Assembly (NCBI GenBank): GCA_905221605.1
Contig: CAJNDS010002612.1
Coordinates: 160,001-177,125 of the forward strand
Length of the DNA stretch: 17,125 nucleotides
Origin: Symbiodinium natans
Lineage: Eukaryota; Sar; Dinophyceae; Suessiales; Symbiodiniaceae
Reading direction: 5' to 3'
Shown here: positions 1-7,012 of the stretch, one piece after another
How positions within the stretch are numbered: the first letter of the stretch is position 1
Layout of the letters: every line of letters begins with the position of its first letter
Program-made: the position numbers and the translations under genes
Notes under the pieces: generated by a model
Seen by the model: only the letters and a program-made list of their open reading frames with translations
The model's database searches: none
What the model was told of the DNA's origin: nothing

Positions 1-99
1 AAATATGGGGTTTAGGGCTTACGGGGGCCTGTAGGTCTGGCAGAGAATTTTCAAGGAGGTTAGGCCGCGAGAGCTTCCAAACGGGTGTTTGGGGTGGGT

Positions 100-175
100 T
101 TAGGGTTTAGGGTTTAGGGCTTCGGGTTTCGGGTTTAGGGTTTAGGGTTTTGGGTTTAGGGTTTTGGGTTTAGGG
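100..175 (+). repeat. Interstitial telomeric array, TTTAGGG polarity
   Basis: About ten units. Canonical TTTAGGG is mixed with TTTCGGG and TTTTGGG variants, so this is a degenerate array. The preceding 1-99 is a unique spacer that shares CGAGAGCTTCCAA with the arm of the inverted-repeat element near 12640 (there CAAGAGCTTCCAA). Confidence 0.9.
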
Positions 176-293
176 GTCAATGCTTTTAAGGGTACGGTAA
201 GGTTAGGGGCATCAAGTCTTCAGCAAACGCGAAGGATACTTAGCCCCAAAAGTACGAAGAACACTTTTCAAAGAAAGCTATGTAAACTCACAC

Positions 294-422
294 CCCCAAA
301 CCCTAAACCCTAAACCCTAAACCCTAAACTCTAAACCCTAAACCTAAACCCTAAACCCTAAACCCTAAACCCTAAACCCTAAACCCTAAACCCCAAACCC
401 TAAACCCTAAACCCTAAACCCA
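294..422 (-). repeat. Interstitial telomeric array, CCCTAAA on + strand
   Basis: About 18 units, mostly perfect CCCTAAA. There is one ACTCTAAAC variant, one six-base slip (CCTAAA) and one CCCCAAA. It faces the opposite way to the array at 100-175. The 118-bp island between them has one + frame open from about 178 to 317 with no ATG. Confidence 0.95.
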
Positions 423-576
423 AAACCAAAAAAAACAAGAACGTACGGCCTCGGCGCCGGCGCTGGAGAGGCCGGGCACAGGGCCTTCCGAAAGGGTGCC
501 GCATGAGAGGGACCAGGACCTCCACTGAAATGCGATAAGTCTTGTTCGAGAAACCCACCCCAAACGGCTGCGTTCT

Positions 577-650
577 AGGCCCTAAGCCCTAAGCCCTAAG
601 CCCTCAGCCCTCAGCCCTAAGCCTTAAGCCCTAAAGCCCGAACCCTGAAC
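577..650 (-). repeat. Degenerate telomeric array, CCCTAAG/CCCTCAG variants
   Basis: Tandem CCCTAAG units with two CCCTCAG units and drifting CCCGAAC/CCCTGAAC at the right end. The first five units share the same non-canonical base, so the variant spread locally. Confidence 0.8.
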
Positions 651-914
651 CCGAAAGTGCTTCGAAACGTTTTGGGCTTTGAGGCCTTTGGGTTTGCAGG
701 CTCTGGGGCTTATTTCAGGGTTCAGAGTTTAATTGGGTGTGTGGCTTTTAGGGCTTGCCGTGTTTAGGGCTTAGGGTTGCGGGTTTAGGGTTCATGGCGC
801 AGAAAGGAAGAACCGAACAAGCGGACTCATACAGGGATCCACGTACTTAACATTGGTATTCTGAATACTTTGGGTATTTGGGTTCTTCTGAGTACTTTAA
901 GAAGCTCGTATGAT

Positions 915-966
915 CTAAACCCTAAACCCTAAACCCTAAACCCTAAACCCTAAACCCTAAACCCCC
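915..966 (-). repeat. Interstitial telomeric array, CCCTAAA on + strand
   Basis: Seven clean CCCTAAA units with abrupt edges (TGAT before, CCCAGGG after). A short degenerate TTTAGGG-polarity array lies upstream at 758-794. Confidence 0.9.
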
Positions 967-1063
967 CAGGGAACTGTTTTAGGCTTCAGGCGTCCCCCAG
1001 GCCTCGAAGGCTGCGCCGACCTGGCCGGCTCGTGATGGGGGTTAGGCTCGCTGGGGCTTGGAC

Positions 1064-1171
1064 TTTAGGGCTTGGGGGTTTAGGGTTTAGGGTTTAGGGT
1101 TGAGGGTTGAGGGTTGAGGGGTGAGGGTTGAGGGTTTAGGGTTTAGGGTTTAGGGTTTAGGGTTTAGGGTC
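1064..1171 (+). repeat. Interstitial telomeric array with TTGAGGG block
   Basis: TTTAGGG units flank an internal block of about five TTGAGGG units (roughly 1100-1134), then return to five perfect TTTAGGG units. The clustered variant indicates local amplification. Confidence 0.9.
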
Positions 1172-1344
1172 TAGAATGTGGGGGTCAGGATCCTGTGTAA
1201 GCGTTATTTGGGTCTCATTTGGTCCGTTGGGGTTTGTAGCCTTGCAGCCCCACCGTCGTCCTTCGTCGCAGGGCAGTCCGTTGTGGTTCTACTCGTGTTT
1301 ACTCCGAGTTCGGCTACTGCTAGAGACCCGAAGTACAGCTCAAC

Positions 1345-1480
1345 TCAGGCCCAAAGTTTGTCGTGACTCAAAAGCCCCACACCCTCAATCGCCTCATCGA
1401 GAACATCCGGCGCCACCATCGCTCGTCTCTGCTTTCGGTAAGCCTCCTGACACAAGGGGTGTCTTTGATGGAAAGCTAGA
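1345..1480 (-). CDS. Putative terminal exon, unknown protein
   Basis: A minus-strand frame ends in TGA at 1345-1347 and reads FHQRHPLCQEAYRKQRRAM, then a D/E/L-rich stretch closing with LLSHDKLWA. No domain is recognised. Two acceptor-like sites precede it: TTTTCTAG near 1480 and CCTTGTGTCAG with the exon beginning at 1446. An upstream methionine at 1536 reads only low-complexity Pro/His from a poly-G tract, so it is unlikely to be the real start. Overlapping + frames (from 1176) are open but include the 13-G run at 1518-1530. Frames of this length occur by chance. The mixed charged/hydrophobic composition is the only positive sign. Confidence 0.25.
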
Positions 1481-1567
1481 AAATCGAACTTCAACAAATT
1501 TGGGTGGGTTGGTGGGTGGGGGGGGGGGGGTAGCATGCACGGAACCCCACAACATTAGGGTTTAGGG

Positions 1568-1670
1568 TTGGGATGGGCCCCCTTATACGAACAGTCCTTA
1601 ATAGGGATTGGAAATAGGGGTTCCTAGAATCCCTACTCAGCACTGTTAGTATAAGGGGGAACATCCCCAA
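1568..1670. mobile_element. Short non-autonomous element with terminal inverted repeats, copy 1
   Basis: A 103-bp non-coding segment. The left end TTGGGATGGGCCCCCTTATA, continuing CGAACAG, pairs with the right end CTGTTAGTATAAGGGGGAAC, continuing ATCCCCAA, to give terminal inverted repeats of about 27 bp with a few mismatches. It sits directly after a TTTAGGG unit. Structure and repetition (three more copies in this window) fit a MITE-like or foldback element. No transposase is visible here, so the superfamily is unknown. Confidence 0.65.
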
Positions 1671-1699
1671 GTTAGTTCCATGGTAGGGTGGTTTATATC

Positions 1700-1767
1700 G
1701 GGTTTATATCGGTTTTTGTTACTAGAATCCCTGTTGAGGACTGTTAGCATAACGGGGAACATCCCAA
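1700..1767. mobile_element. Same element family, copy 2, left end missing
   Basis: ACTAGAATCCCTGTTGAGGA followed by CTGTTAGCATAACGGGGAAC and ATCCCAA matches the right half of copy 1. The left inverted repeat is not recognisable; instead there is a short GTTTATATCGG duplication at about 1690-1712. CCCTAAA repeats begin at its right end. Confidence 0.55.
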
Positions 1768-1780
1768 CCCTAAACCCTAA

Positions 1781-1880
1781 TTTCATGGGAATACCAGAGG
1801 GGTCACTAGAACCCCTAAAGAGGAGTGTTAGTCTAATCCCTACACCCTAAACCCTAAACCCTGAACGGGGGAACATCCCA
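1781..1880. mobile_element. Same element family, copy 3, interrupted by telomeric repeats
   Basis: CACTAGAACCCC then GTGTTAGTCTAA (to 1836) aligns with the right half of copies 1 and 2. The remainder, CGGGGGAACATCCCA (1866-1880), resumes after 29 bp of telomere-like sequence (1837-1865). In copy 2 the two pieces are contiguous (CATAACGGGG). The left side is also truncated, next to CCCTAAA repeats. Confidence 0.6.
1837..1865 (-). repeat. Telomeric insertion inside a terminal inverted repeat
   Basis: TCCCTACACCCTAAACCCTA plus a CCCTGAA-type unit, about four units, separates GTCTAA from CGGGGGAACATCCCA. The uninterrupted sister copies show where the break lies. Confidence 0.65.
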
Positions 1881-1977
1881 GATTTAGGGCTTCGGGGTCG
1901 TGGTCCTTGCAGGCTCTGCGCACCAGGACGCAGGCCGCCTCACAAAAGTGGCGGCTTCGGGGTCTTTGGGCCCAAGT

Positions 1978-2065
1978 CCTAAACCCGAAACCCGAAACCC
2001 TAAACCCTAAACACTAAACCATAAACCCTAACCCTAAACCCGAAACCCTAAACCCTAAACCACCC
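1978..2065 (-). repeat. Degenerate telomeric array, CCCTAAA on + strand
   Basis: About 12 units, mixing CCCTAAA with CCCGAAA, ACACTAAA and CATAAA variants. Confidence 0.85.
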
Positions 2066-2083
2066 TAAGCCCCAAATTAAGAA

Positions 2084-2154
2084 GGGCTCTAGCAATACTA
2101 CCCCTAAGGTCATATCAGAATCCTCAGGCTCCCTGTAGTATTCAAGGAAAGCCC
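2084..2154. repeat. Inverted repeat (hairpin or foldback unit)
   Basis: GGGCTCTAGCAATACTAC (2084-2101) pairs with GTAGTATTCAAGGAAAGCCC (2135-2154) around a 33-bp loop, with a perfect AATACTAC core. It lies between two CCCTAAA-polarity arrays. No second copy was seen. Confidence 0.55.
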
Positions 2155-2366
2155 TAAACTCCAAACCCTAAACCCTGAACCCTTAAACCCTAAACCCTGA
2201 ACCCAAAACTCCGGGGTTTGGAAGGTTGGGGGTTGACAAACATAGGGCCCCTAAAGTAGACCCCCCCAATTGTAGGATTCCCTTCTCATAAGGACCCTAA
2301 TAAGGTACCCCTCATATCGTAAACCCCTAAACCCTAAACCCTAAACCCTAAACCCTAAACCCTAAA
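2151..2366 (-). repeat. Two telomeric arrays of CCCTAAA polarity with a spacer
   Basis: 2151-2213 is degenerate (CCCTGAAC, CCCTTAAA). 2319-2366 holds about six clean units. The spacer 2214-2318 shows no convincing gene. Confidence 0.8.
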
Positions 2367-2482
2367 GTCTCTGGAACTCTAGGCCGGGGACTGTCAGCTC
2401 TGTTGGGGTCTTAAAACACTCTGCACATCCTAAACCACATTGGTCCGCAAACTCCCTCAACACCCTGACCCCCAACCCACAT

Positions 2483-2597
2483 CCCTAAACCCCTGAAGCC
2501 CTCTATACCTAAGCCCTTAAACCCTTAAGCCCTTAAACTTAAACCCTTAAACCCTAAACCCCTCAAACCCTTAAGCCCTTAAACCCCTAAACCCTAC
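2483..2597 (-). repeat. Degenerate telomeric array, CCCTTAA(A) variants
   Basis: Units of seven to eight bases, mostly CCCTTAAA and CCCTTAAG, mixed with CCCCTAAA. The extra T is shared by most units. Confidence 0.8.
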
Positions 2598-2689
2598 GTC
2601 CCCAGCTCAGCCTGACAGGCCAGTAGCAGGTCACGGCGCCGGAGGGACGCCCAGCCCAGCAACACTGCCAAGCCTCCAGCTCTTTGTCG

Positions 2690-2880
2690 GGGTTTAGGGT
2701 CTAGGATTTAGGGTTTAGGGTTTAGGGTGAGGGTCCTTAGGCCTCCAGCTCTCTGAGCTCCATGATGGTTTAGGGTTTAGGGTTTAGGGTTTAGGGTTTA
2801 GGGTTTAGGGTTTAGGGTTTAGGGTTTAGGGTTTAGGGTTTAGGGTTTAGGGTTTAGGGTTTAGGGTTTAGGGTTTAGGG
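2690..2880 (+). repeat. Interstitial telomeric arrays; 16 perfect units at 2769-2880
   Basis: A short array (2690-2730) and a long array are separated by a 38-bp insert. The insert repeats GCCTCCAGCTCT, also seen in the island just upstream (about 2673). 2769-2880 is exactly 16 uninterrupted TTTAGGG units. Confidence 0.95.
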
Positions 2881-3039
2881 TGGTCAGGGTTTAGGTTCAA
2901 GGCTGAAGGCACGAGGTTTTAGGGCTTATAGGGTTTAGGACTGCAAGAGCAACTGCACCACCCTCGAACTGGACCCCAAATCGTTAACCCTAGCAGCCCC
3001 AAACTCGTGGCGGGTAAAACCCCAAGCCCAAAGCCCCTA

Positions 3040-3358
3040 GAGCCCTAAACTCAAAGCCCCTAAAGCCCTAAACCCTAAAACGCCTCAACCCCAGAACCTC
3101 ACGGCATACACTCAGTGATCCGCAAACCCTATAAGTTCAAAGCCCTACAATTCTGCCTTGCTGCCCACCCCCCCCCTTCTGCATAACCCCTATAAAGACA
3201 AAAAAAAAAAAAAAAACATGCCCTGAGTCCTCAAACTAAACCCTTGAAGTCCTAAACCCTGAACTCTTAAGACCCTATACCCTCAACCCTAAACCCTAAG
3301 ACCCTAAACTCCCAACCGTAGGCCCTAAAGCCCAAAACCCTTAAACCCTCCTTAGACC
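3040..3358 (-). repeat. Highly degenerate CCCTAAA-polarity sequence
   Basis: Scattered CCCTAAA, CCCTAAAG and CCCTTGAAG units, broken by unique sequence at 3090-3235, with a poly-C tract near 3168 and a 17-A run at 3200-3216. No gene-like frame stands out. Confidence 0.7.
3200..3216 (+). repeat. Poly(A) tract, 17 bases
   Basis: An uninterrupted run of 17 A follows CCCCTATAAAGAC. It could be a retroposed poly(A) tail, but no target-site duplication or recognisable body was found. Confidence 0.8.
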
Positions 3359-3361
3359 CAC

Positions 3362-3512
3362 CCCTAAACCCTAAACCCTAAACCCTAAACCCTAAACCCT
3401 AAACCCTAAACCCTAAACCCTAAACCCTAAACCCTAAACCCTAAACCCTAAAAACTAAACCCTAAACCCTAAACCCTAAACCCTAAACCCTAAACCCTAA
3501 ACCCTAAACCCT
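3362..3512 (-). repeat. Long telomeric array, CCCTAAA on + strand
   Basis: About 21 units with a single interruption (AAAAACTAAACC near 3451). Confidence 0.97.
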
Positions 3513-3539
3513 CCCATCAGACACCCCCCCCCTGCCCCC

Positions 3540-3598
3540 GCAGCAAGCAGATCGAGGCCCGGGCTCCCGGAGAGAAAATCACCCAGGCCACCTGCGAT
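3540..3598 (+). CDS. Exon-like island between opposed telomeric arrays
   Basis: After the acceptor-like CCCTGCCCCCGCAG, the + strand reads KQIEARAPGEKITQATCD and then runs into TTTAGGG-type sequence with a stop within 25 bp. Left array CCCTAAA, right array TTTAGGG. There is no ATG and no family recognised. The pyrimidine-rich tract ending in AG directly before the frame is the main support; length alone is not significant. Confidence 0.2.
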
Positions 3599-3785
3599 TT
3601 AGGGTATAGGGTTTAGGGCTTGGGGGTTAGGGTTCAAGTTTAGGGTTTAGGGTTTAGGGTTTAGGATTTAGGGTTTAGGGTGGTTGCATTACAAACTTTG
3701 CAAAGGGCTTAGGGTTTTGGCATTGTATGTTCTAAAGTTTAAGGGTTTACAGTAATGGTTTTATGGTTTAAGGGTTTAAGGGCTG
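3596..3785 (+). repeat. Telomeric array then degenerate TTTAAGGG tail
   Basis: 3596-3685 has several clean TTTAGGG units. 3736-3785 holds TTTAAGGG/GTTTATGG-like decayed units. Confidence 0.8.
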
Positions 3786-3803
3786 AAGGTTCTCAGGCAG
3801 TTT

Positions 3804-4094
3804 CTACAATAGTAGGTCACCAATGATCCGTAGGAACACTAGCCTGTCATGTTTCCCGACCCGATAGGCATAGGCAAGGATCCTCCACCCCGTCTCACGG
3901 TATGTTGACAAAGGGTTGAACTTTTTGGGGCCTTGCACTTTTATGAAGGACAGCGAGCTCTCGCTTGCAAAATAAGAGGCAACACTGAAACACACTGATG
4001 AAAGACACGGACCTCTCAACACAACACTGGGCCCCTGAACTTGACACCGTGCCCACGACGTCCAGCGTTCACTGCAGCACCACACAACCCTCAA
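3804..4094 (-). CDS. Putative exon in a 460-bp unique block
   Basis: The block 3795-4260 is free of telomeric repeats except a few bases near 4090. The minus frame ends in TAG at 3804 and reads SSLSFIKVQGPKKFNPLSTY, then a basic/aromatic stretch ending RLVFLRIIGDLLL. This C-terminal part follows an acceptor-like CCTCTTATTTTGCAAG, which would start the exon at 3963. The part upstream of it (to the methionine at 4094) is Trp/Cys/Ser-rich and looks intronic. A + frame at 3998-4246 overlaps and is the alternative. No domain recognised. Confidence 0.25.
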   Translation of the reverse strand: MRVVWCCSERWTSWARCQVQGPSVVLRGPCLSSVCFSVASYFASESSLSFIKVQGPKKFNPLSTYRETGWRILAYAYRVGKHDRLVFLRIIGDLLL

Positions 4095-4299
4095 ACCCTA
4101 AACCATCAACCCTACATGCAAGACGACGAAACATCCCCCCCATACACACATCCTTAATCCGAACATCTAAGAAGGAAGCGTTGAAACCAAAAAGCCGCAC
4201 CAAGCCTCGTCGTTCACCTGTGAAAAACTCACCCCTGGATCCCTAAGCCCTTTTACCCCCCCAAAGCCTCTGGACGATGAGCCCTACACATCCTGAAGG

Positions 4300-4452
4300 A
4301 TTAGGATTTAGGGCTGAGGGTTTCAGGGTTTAGGTTCTTGGGTTTAGGGGTTTAGGGTTTTGGAGTTTAGGGTTTAGGGGCTTAGGGGCTTAGGGGCTTA
4401 GGGGCTTACGGGTTTACGGGTTTACGGGTTTACGGGTTTACGGGTTTACGGT
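4300..4452 (+). repeat. Telomere-like array with two homogenised 8-bp variants
   Basis: After degenerate TTTAGGG units come four TTAGGGGC units (4374-4405), then five TTACGGGT units plus a partial one (4406-4451). Each variant forms its own contiguous block. Confidence 0.9.
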
Positions 4453-4558
4453 TCAGGGCTACCGAAGCTCAGAAATACACAGCCCTAATCATCCCAGGCG
4501 AGCCTGGCCGCCGTGGGGCGCCCTCTTCGGCGCACTCCAAGGCCTGGGCGAGCTGGGC
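4453..4558. other. GC-rich island between arrays
   Basis: Both strands are open here. The minus frame reads AQLAQALECAEEGAPRRPGS and ends in TGA near 4460; the + frame reads WGALFGALQGLGELGPKAL. Orientation cannot be decided, and GC-rich sequence avoids stops in both strands. Confidence 0.15.
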
Positions 4559-4559
4559 C

Positions 4560-4680
4560 CTAAGGCCCTAAGGCCCTCAGCCCCAAACCCTAGACCCTAA
4601 ATCCTAAACCCTAAACCCTAAACCCTAAACCCTAAATCCTAAACCCTAAACTCTGAACCCTGAACCCTAAACCCTAAATG
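4560..4680 (-). repeat. Telomeric array, CCCTAAA on + strand
   Basis: About 14 units with CCCTAGA, TCCTAAA, CTCTGAA and CCCTGAA variants. The left end is CCCTAAGG. Confidence 0.9.
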
Positions 4681-4721
4681 CTTGAAGGCTCGTGGGTCTG
4701 AGGCGTCAGCGCTTTCGGGCT

Positions 4722-4935
4722 TTTAGGGTTAGAGGTTTAGGGCTTAGGCTTAGGGTTAGGGTTTAGAGTTTAGGGTTTAGGATTTAGGGTTCAGGGCTTA
4801 GAGTTTAGAAGTTGCGGGTTTTGTGGGGCCAGGGCTTGGGGCTTCGGGGTTAGGAGGTTTTGGGTCTAAGGGTTTAAGGGTCTAGGGTTCAGGGTTTAGG
4901 GTTTATGGTTTTCCGGGTTCGGGCCTGAGGGTTTA
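4722..4935 (+). repeat. Strongly degenerate TTTAGGG-polarity sequence
   Basis: Units such as TTTAGAG, TTTAGGA, TTAGGG and TTTAAGGG, interrupted by GTTGCGGGTTTTGTGG-type filler. Looks like an old, decayed array. Confidence 0.75.
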
Positions 4936-4984
4936 AGGTTGAGAGGCTTAGAAGTTTGGAGGTTAGGGCCTCTCGAAGGGTGTA

Positions 4985-5132
4985 AGTCCCAAAATCCCAA
5001 ACCCCCTAGCCTAACCTCCAAACCCTACACCCCGAAACCCTCGAATCTTCAACCCGAAACCTAAACCCCAAACCCTAAACCACAAACCCGAAACCCCAAA
5101 CCCTAAACCCCAAACCCCAAACCCTAAACCCT
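4985..5132 (-). repeat. Degenerate telomeric array, CCCTAAA/CCCCAAA
   Basis: Decayed to the left (CCCTAGCC, CCTACACC). Toward 5070-5132 it alternates CCCTAAA with CCCCAAA and CCCGAAA. Confidence 0.8.
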
Positions 5133-5252
5133 CCCTCTCCGACCTTCTCCAGCTTCGGACGGGCGATGCGATCGACAGCACCCTGGTAGGATGAAGAGGG
5201 GTTAGGGTCTGGGTTTAGGGTTTGGGGTTTGGGGTTTAGGGTTGAGGGCTGT
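5133..5252 (+). repeat. Short island followed by TTTAGGG/TTTGGGG array
   Basis: The island 5133-5195 contains an acceptor-like CTCTCCGACCTTCTCCAG, then CTTCGGACGGGCGATGCG and a GTAGGA donor-like site, bounding a potential 36-bp micro-exon (LRTGDAIDSTL). 5200-5252 is a short TTTAGGG/TTTGGGG array. Confidence 0.5.
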
Positions 5253-5544
5253 AGGGTTCAGGGATGGCTTGGGCGTGCTTTAGGGCCTTAAGGCTTTCGG
5301 GTTCGGGGATGAAGGCCCAGAGGGTCTCAGGGCTCTTATAAGGGGTTCAAAGTACGTACCACGGACCTCCAAGCCGGGTTAGGCATTAGGGTTTCGAGTC
5401 GAGGGTTGTTTGAGGTTTGGCGGGCCCACGTGCTTAAGCGAGCATTGAGGATTCAGCACTCCCGTGCTTCTAGGATGTAGGGTTTAGGGTTCAGGGTTCG
5501 GGTCTCGGGTTTAGGGGCCCAAAGGGTTGCAGGGCTTCAGGTGG
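5253..5544. other. Spacer with decayed telomere-like units
   Basis: Mostly GGGTTC/GGGCTT-rich decayed sequence, with a recognisable short TTTAGGG array at 5475-5515. I see no gene in it. Confidence 0.6.
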
Positions 5545-5857
5545 CATGGTGTTTGGTGCCGGTTTAAGGGAGCCGGTGCAGAGCCAGTGCATGGTGTTTG
5601 GTGCGAGTTTCGGGGAGCCAGTACATGGTGTTTGGTTTCGGCTTGCGGGGAATTAGGGGGAGCCAGTACATGGTGCGCGCTGCCAGTGTAGACGGAACAG
5701 TACATGGAGTCTGGTGCGGGCTTAGGGGAGCCAACATGGCGTTTGGTTCGGGGAGCCAGTACATGGTGCTTGGTTTCGGAGCCGGTACATGGTGTTTGGT
5801 GCGTACTTAGGGAAGCCAGTACATGGTTCCGGGTCAAGGGAGCAAGTACATGGTGCT
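5545..5857 (+). repeat. Minisatellite, about ten units of a GGGAGCCAGTACATGGTG core
   Basis: Units of roughly 24-46 bp share the core GGGAGCCAGTACATGGTGTT, continuing TGGT; they differ mainly in the tail (TTCGG, GCGGGCTTAG, GCGAGTTTCG). Cores recur near 5585, 5616, 5661, 5700, 5729, 5753, 5784, 5815 and 5843. The minus strand reads HHVLAP-type motifs and the plus strand YMV-type motifs in several frames. These are probably by-products of the repeat, because unit lengths are not multiples of three. Confidence 0.85.
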
Positions 5858-5865
5858 TCATGCAG

Positions 5866-5993
5866 TTGTACCAAAACTTTTGGAACTTAGTATCGTCCCT
5901 TTACTTAAATTTAGGGATTCGTCACATCTCCTTGCCGATGTTCTTCATGATGCAGAATTCTGCTACACCCTGAATAGAACTTGGACTCTGCAG
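5866..5993 (+). CDS. Putative internal exon next to the assembly gap
   Basis: Between an acceptor-like GCTTCATGCAG (AG at 5864-5865) and a donor-like CAG/GTGACC (GT at 5994), the + strand reads VPKLLELSIVPLLKFRDSSH, then LLADVLHDAEFCYTL and NRTWTLQ. The composition is leucine-rich with regular charged residues, as in a helical globular domain. Translated as is, the frame continues past the donor into the N gap. A second + frame is open over part of the segment. Among the islands this is one of the better exon candidates, because both edges look like splice sites. No family recognised. Confidence 0.35.
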
Positions 5994-6025
5994 GTGACCT
6001 TGCAAACACACCCTACGCACTCAAC

Positions 6026-6125
6026 NNNNNNNNNNNNNNNNNNNNNNNNNNNNNNNNNNNNNNNNNNNNNNNNNNNNNNNNNNNNNNNNNNNNNNNNNNN
6101 NNNNNNNNNNNNNNNNNNNNNNNNN
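6026..6125. other. Assembly gap, exactly 100 N
   Basis: A round 100-N run is the usual placeholder for a gap of unknown length. The sequence to its right (6126-6156) is nearly pure G, so sequencing probably failed in a G-rich tract. Order and distance across it are uncertain. Confidence 0.97.
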
Positions 6126-6156
6126 GTGGGGGGGGGGGCGGCGGGGGGTGGGGGGG

Positions 6157-6252
6157 ATGTAGGGTTTAGGGTTTAGGCTTTAGGCTTTAGGGTTTAGGGA
6201 CTAAGGTTTGGGGGGATGTCGGCTTTAGGGTTTAGGGTTTAGGGTTTACGGT
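6157..6252 (+). repeat. Telomeric array, TTTAGGG
   Basis: Two short runs of TTTAGGG with CTTTAGG variants, split by GACTAAGGTTTGGGGGGATG. This is the first of 17 strictly alternating arrays. Confidence 0.9.
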
Positions 6253-6347
6253 TTACAGGACACTGAAACGGTCTAGATACGCAGTTGAGGGAGGAGGGAC
6301 AAAAACGGTGTCAAACCCCACACAGTGTAAGACCGCTTCAACGCATC

Positions 6348-6414
6348 AAACCCTAAACCCTAAACCTCTATAAACCCTAAACCCTAAACCCCTAAACCCT
6401 AAACCCTAAACCCG
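6348..6414 (-). repeat. Telomeric array, CCCTAAA on + strand
   Basis: About nine units with one CTCTATAAA slip and one extra-C unit. Confidence 0.9.
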
Positions 6415-6416
6415 AA

Positions 6417-6527
6417 ACAGATGGGCCTGTAGAGGCCGTTGATGTGAGCGGTCCTAAAGCCATCCACTCGGAAGGCTGCAGGAGGTACATCAGAAGCTAC
6501 TCCTCAAAGCTTGGGTTCAGGGTTTAG
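6417..6527 (+). CDS. Exon-like island between opposed telomeric arrays
   Basis: The frame begins at the end of a CCCTAAA array with CCCGAAACAG (AG at 6419-6420) and reads TDGPVEAVDVSGPKAIHSEG, then CRRYIRSYSSKL, before entering TTTAGGG repeats and stopping at TAG 6525-6527. The last five residues before the stop come from repeat sequence. Composition is well mixed and free of low complexity. There is no ATG and no known family. If real, it is an internal exon or a fragment truncated by the downstream array. Confidence 0.3.
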   Translation, partial: TDGPVEAVDVSGPKAIHSEGCRRYIRSYSSKLGFRV

Positions 6528-6606
6528 GGTTTAGGGTTTAGGGTTTAGGGTTTGGGGTTTGGGGTTTGGGGTTTGGGGTTTGGGGTTTGGGGTTTAGGGT
6601 TTAGGG
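6512..6606 (+). repeat. Telomeric array with six TTTGGGG units
   Basis: TTTAGGG units enclose a homogeneous block of exactly six TTTGGGG units (6551-6592). The right end is TTTAGGGC. Confidence 0.95.
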
Positions 6607-6760
6607 CGCCCCTGAGGGCCATAACAAGGAGAATGCTTGAACATGTTTTGGGATGCTTCAACAAACACACAACTTGAGTCCTGAGGAGCCGCTGGGTCTG
6701 GATCTCAGACAAACTTAGGAATAGACCGTGTCTACCTACATGGACAAGGGAACCTAACCT
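6607..6760. other. Unique island
   Basis: No persuasive frame or repeat. It holds GAATGCTTGAACATG and GGATGCTTCAACAAAC, a weak 15-bp direct duplication 30 bp apart. Confidence 0.4.
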
Positions 6761-6944
6761 CCTAAACCCTAAACCCTAAACCCTTAGCCCTTAACCCCTA
6801 CCTGAGCCCTAGACCCGAAACCCTAAACCTTACCCTGGATCGATGATGAGAGAACCCTGAACCCTAAAGCCCCCCTTAAAAAATCGGGTTTAGGGTTTAG
6901 GGTTTAGGGTTTAGGGTTGAGGGTTGAGGGTTGAGGGTTTAGGG
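6756..6944. repeat. CCCTAAA array, 50-bp island, then TTTAGGG/TTGAGGG array
   Basis: 6756-6830 is degenerate CCCTAAA. 6887-6944 is TTTAGGG with three consecutive TTGAGGG units. The island 6831-6886 has no gene. Confidence 0.85.
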
Positions 6945-7012
6945 TTCTGGGTCCTTTCGGAGGTATGGTCCCTTTTGGGGCCCCTAACATGTATGCTACC
7001 CTAACAGGGACC

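Noticed and set aside
1176-1565. The 129-codon + frame beginning at ATG 1176, the longest ATG frame on this strand
   Set aside because: It starts in telomeric flank, crosses a 13-G run and ends in TTTAGGG. Its composition is low quality compared with the overlapping minus frame at 1345-1480.
2243-2320. GGGCCCCTAA...ACCCTAA similarity to 6975-7015 as another element copy
   Set aside because: The similarity is patchy and made mostly of C-runs and telomere-like words. No terminal inverted repeats.
3200-3216. Poly(A) tail of a SINE or processed transcript
   Set aside because: No promoter boxes, body or target-site duplication could be found upstream.
5511-5861. Minus frame with repeated HHVLAP and two shorter overlapping frames
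   Set aside because: Produced by the GTACATGGTG minisatellite. Several frames on both strands are open, and unit lengths are not multiples of three.
5823-6176. Reading frame running through the N gap into the G-rich flank
   Set aside because: Translation across 100 N is meaningless. Only the part up to the donor-like site at 5994 was kept.
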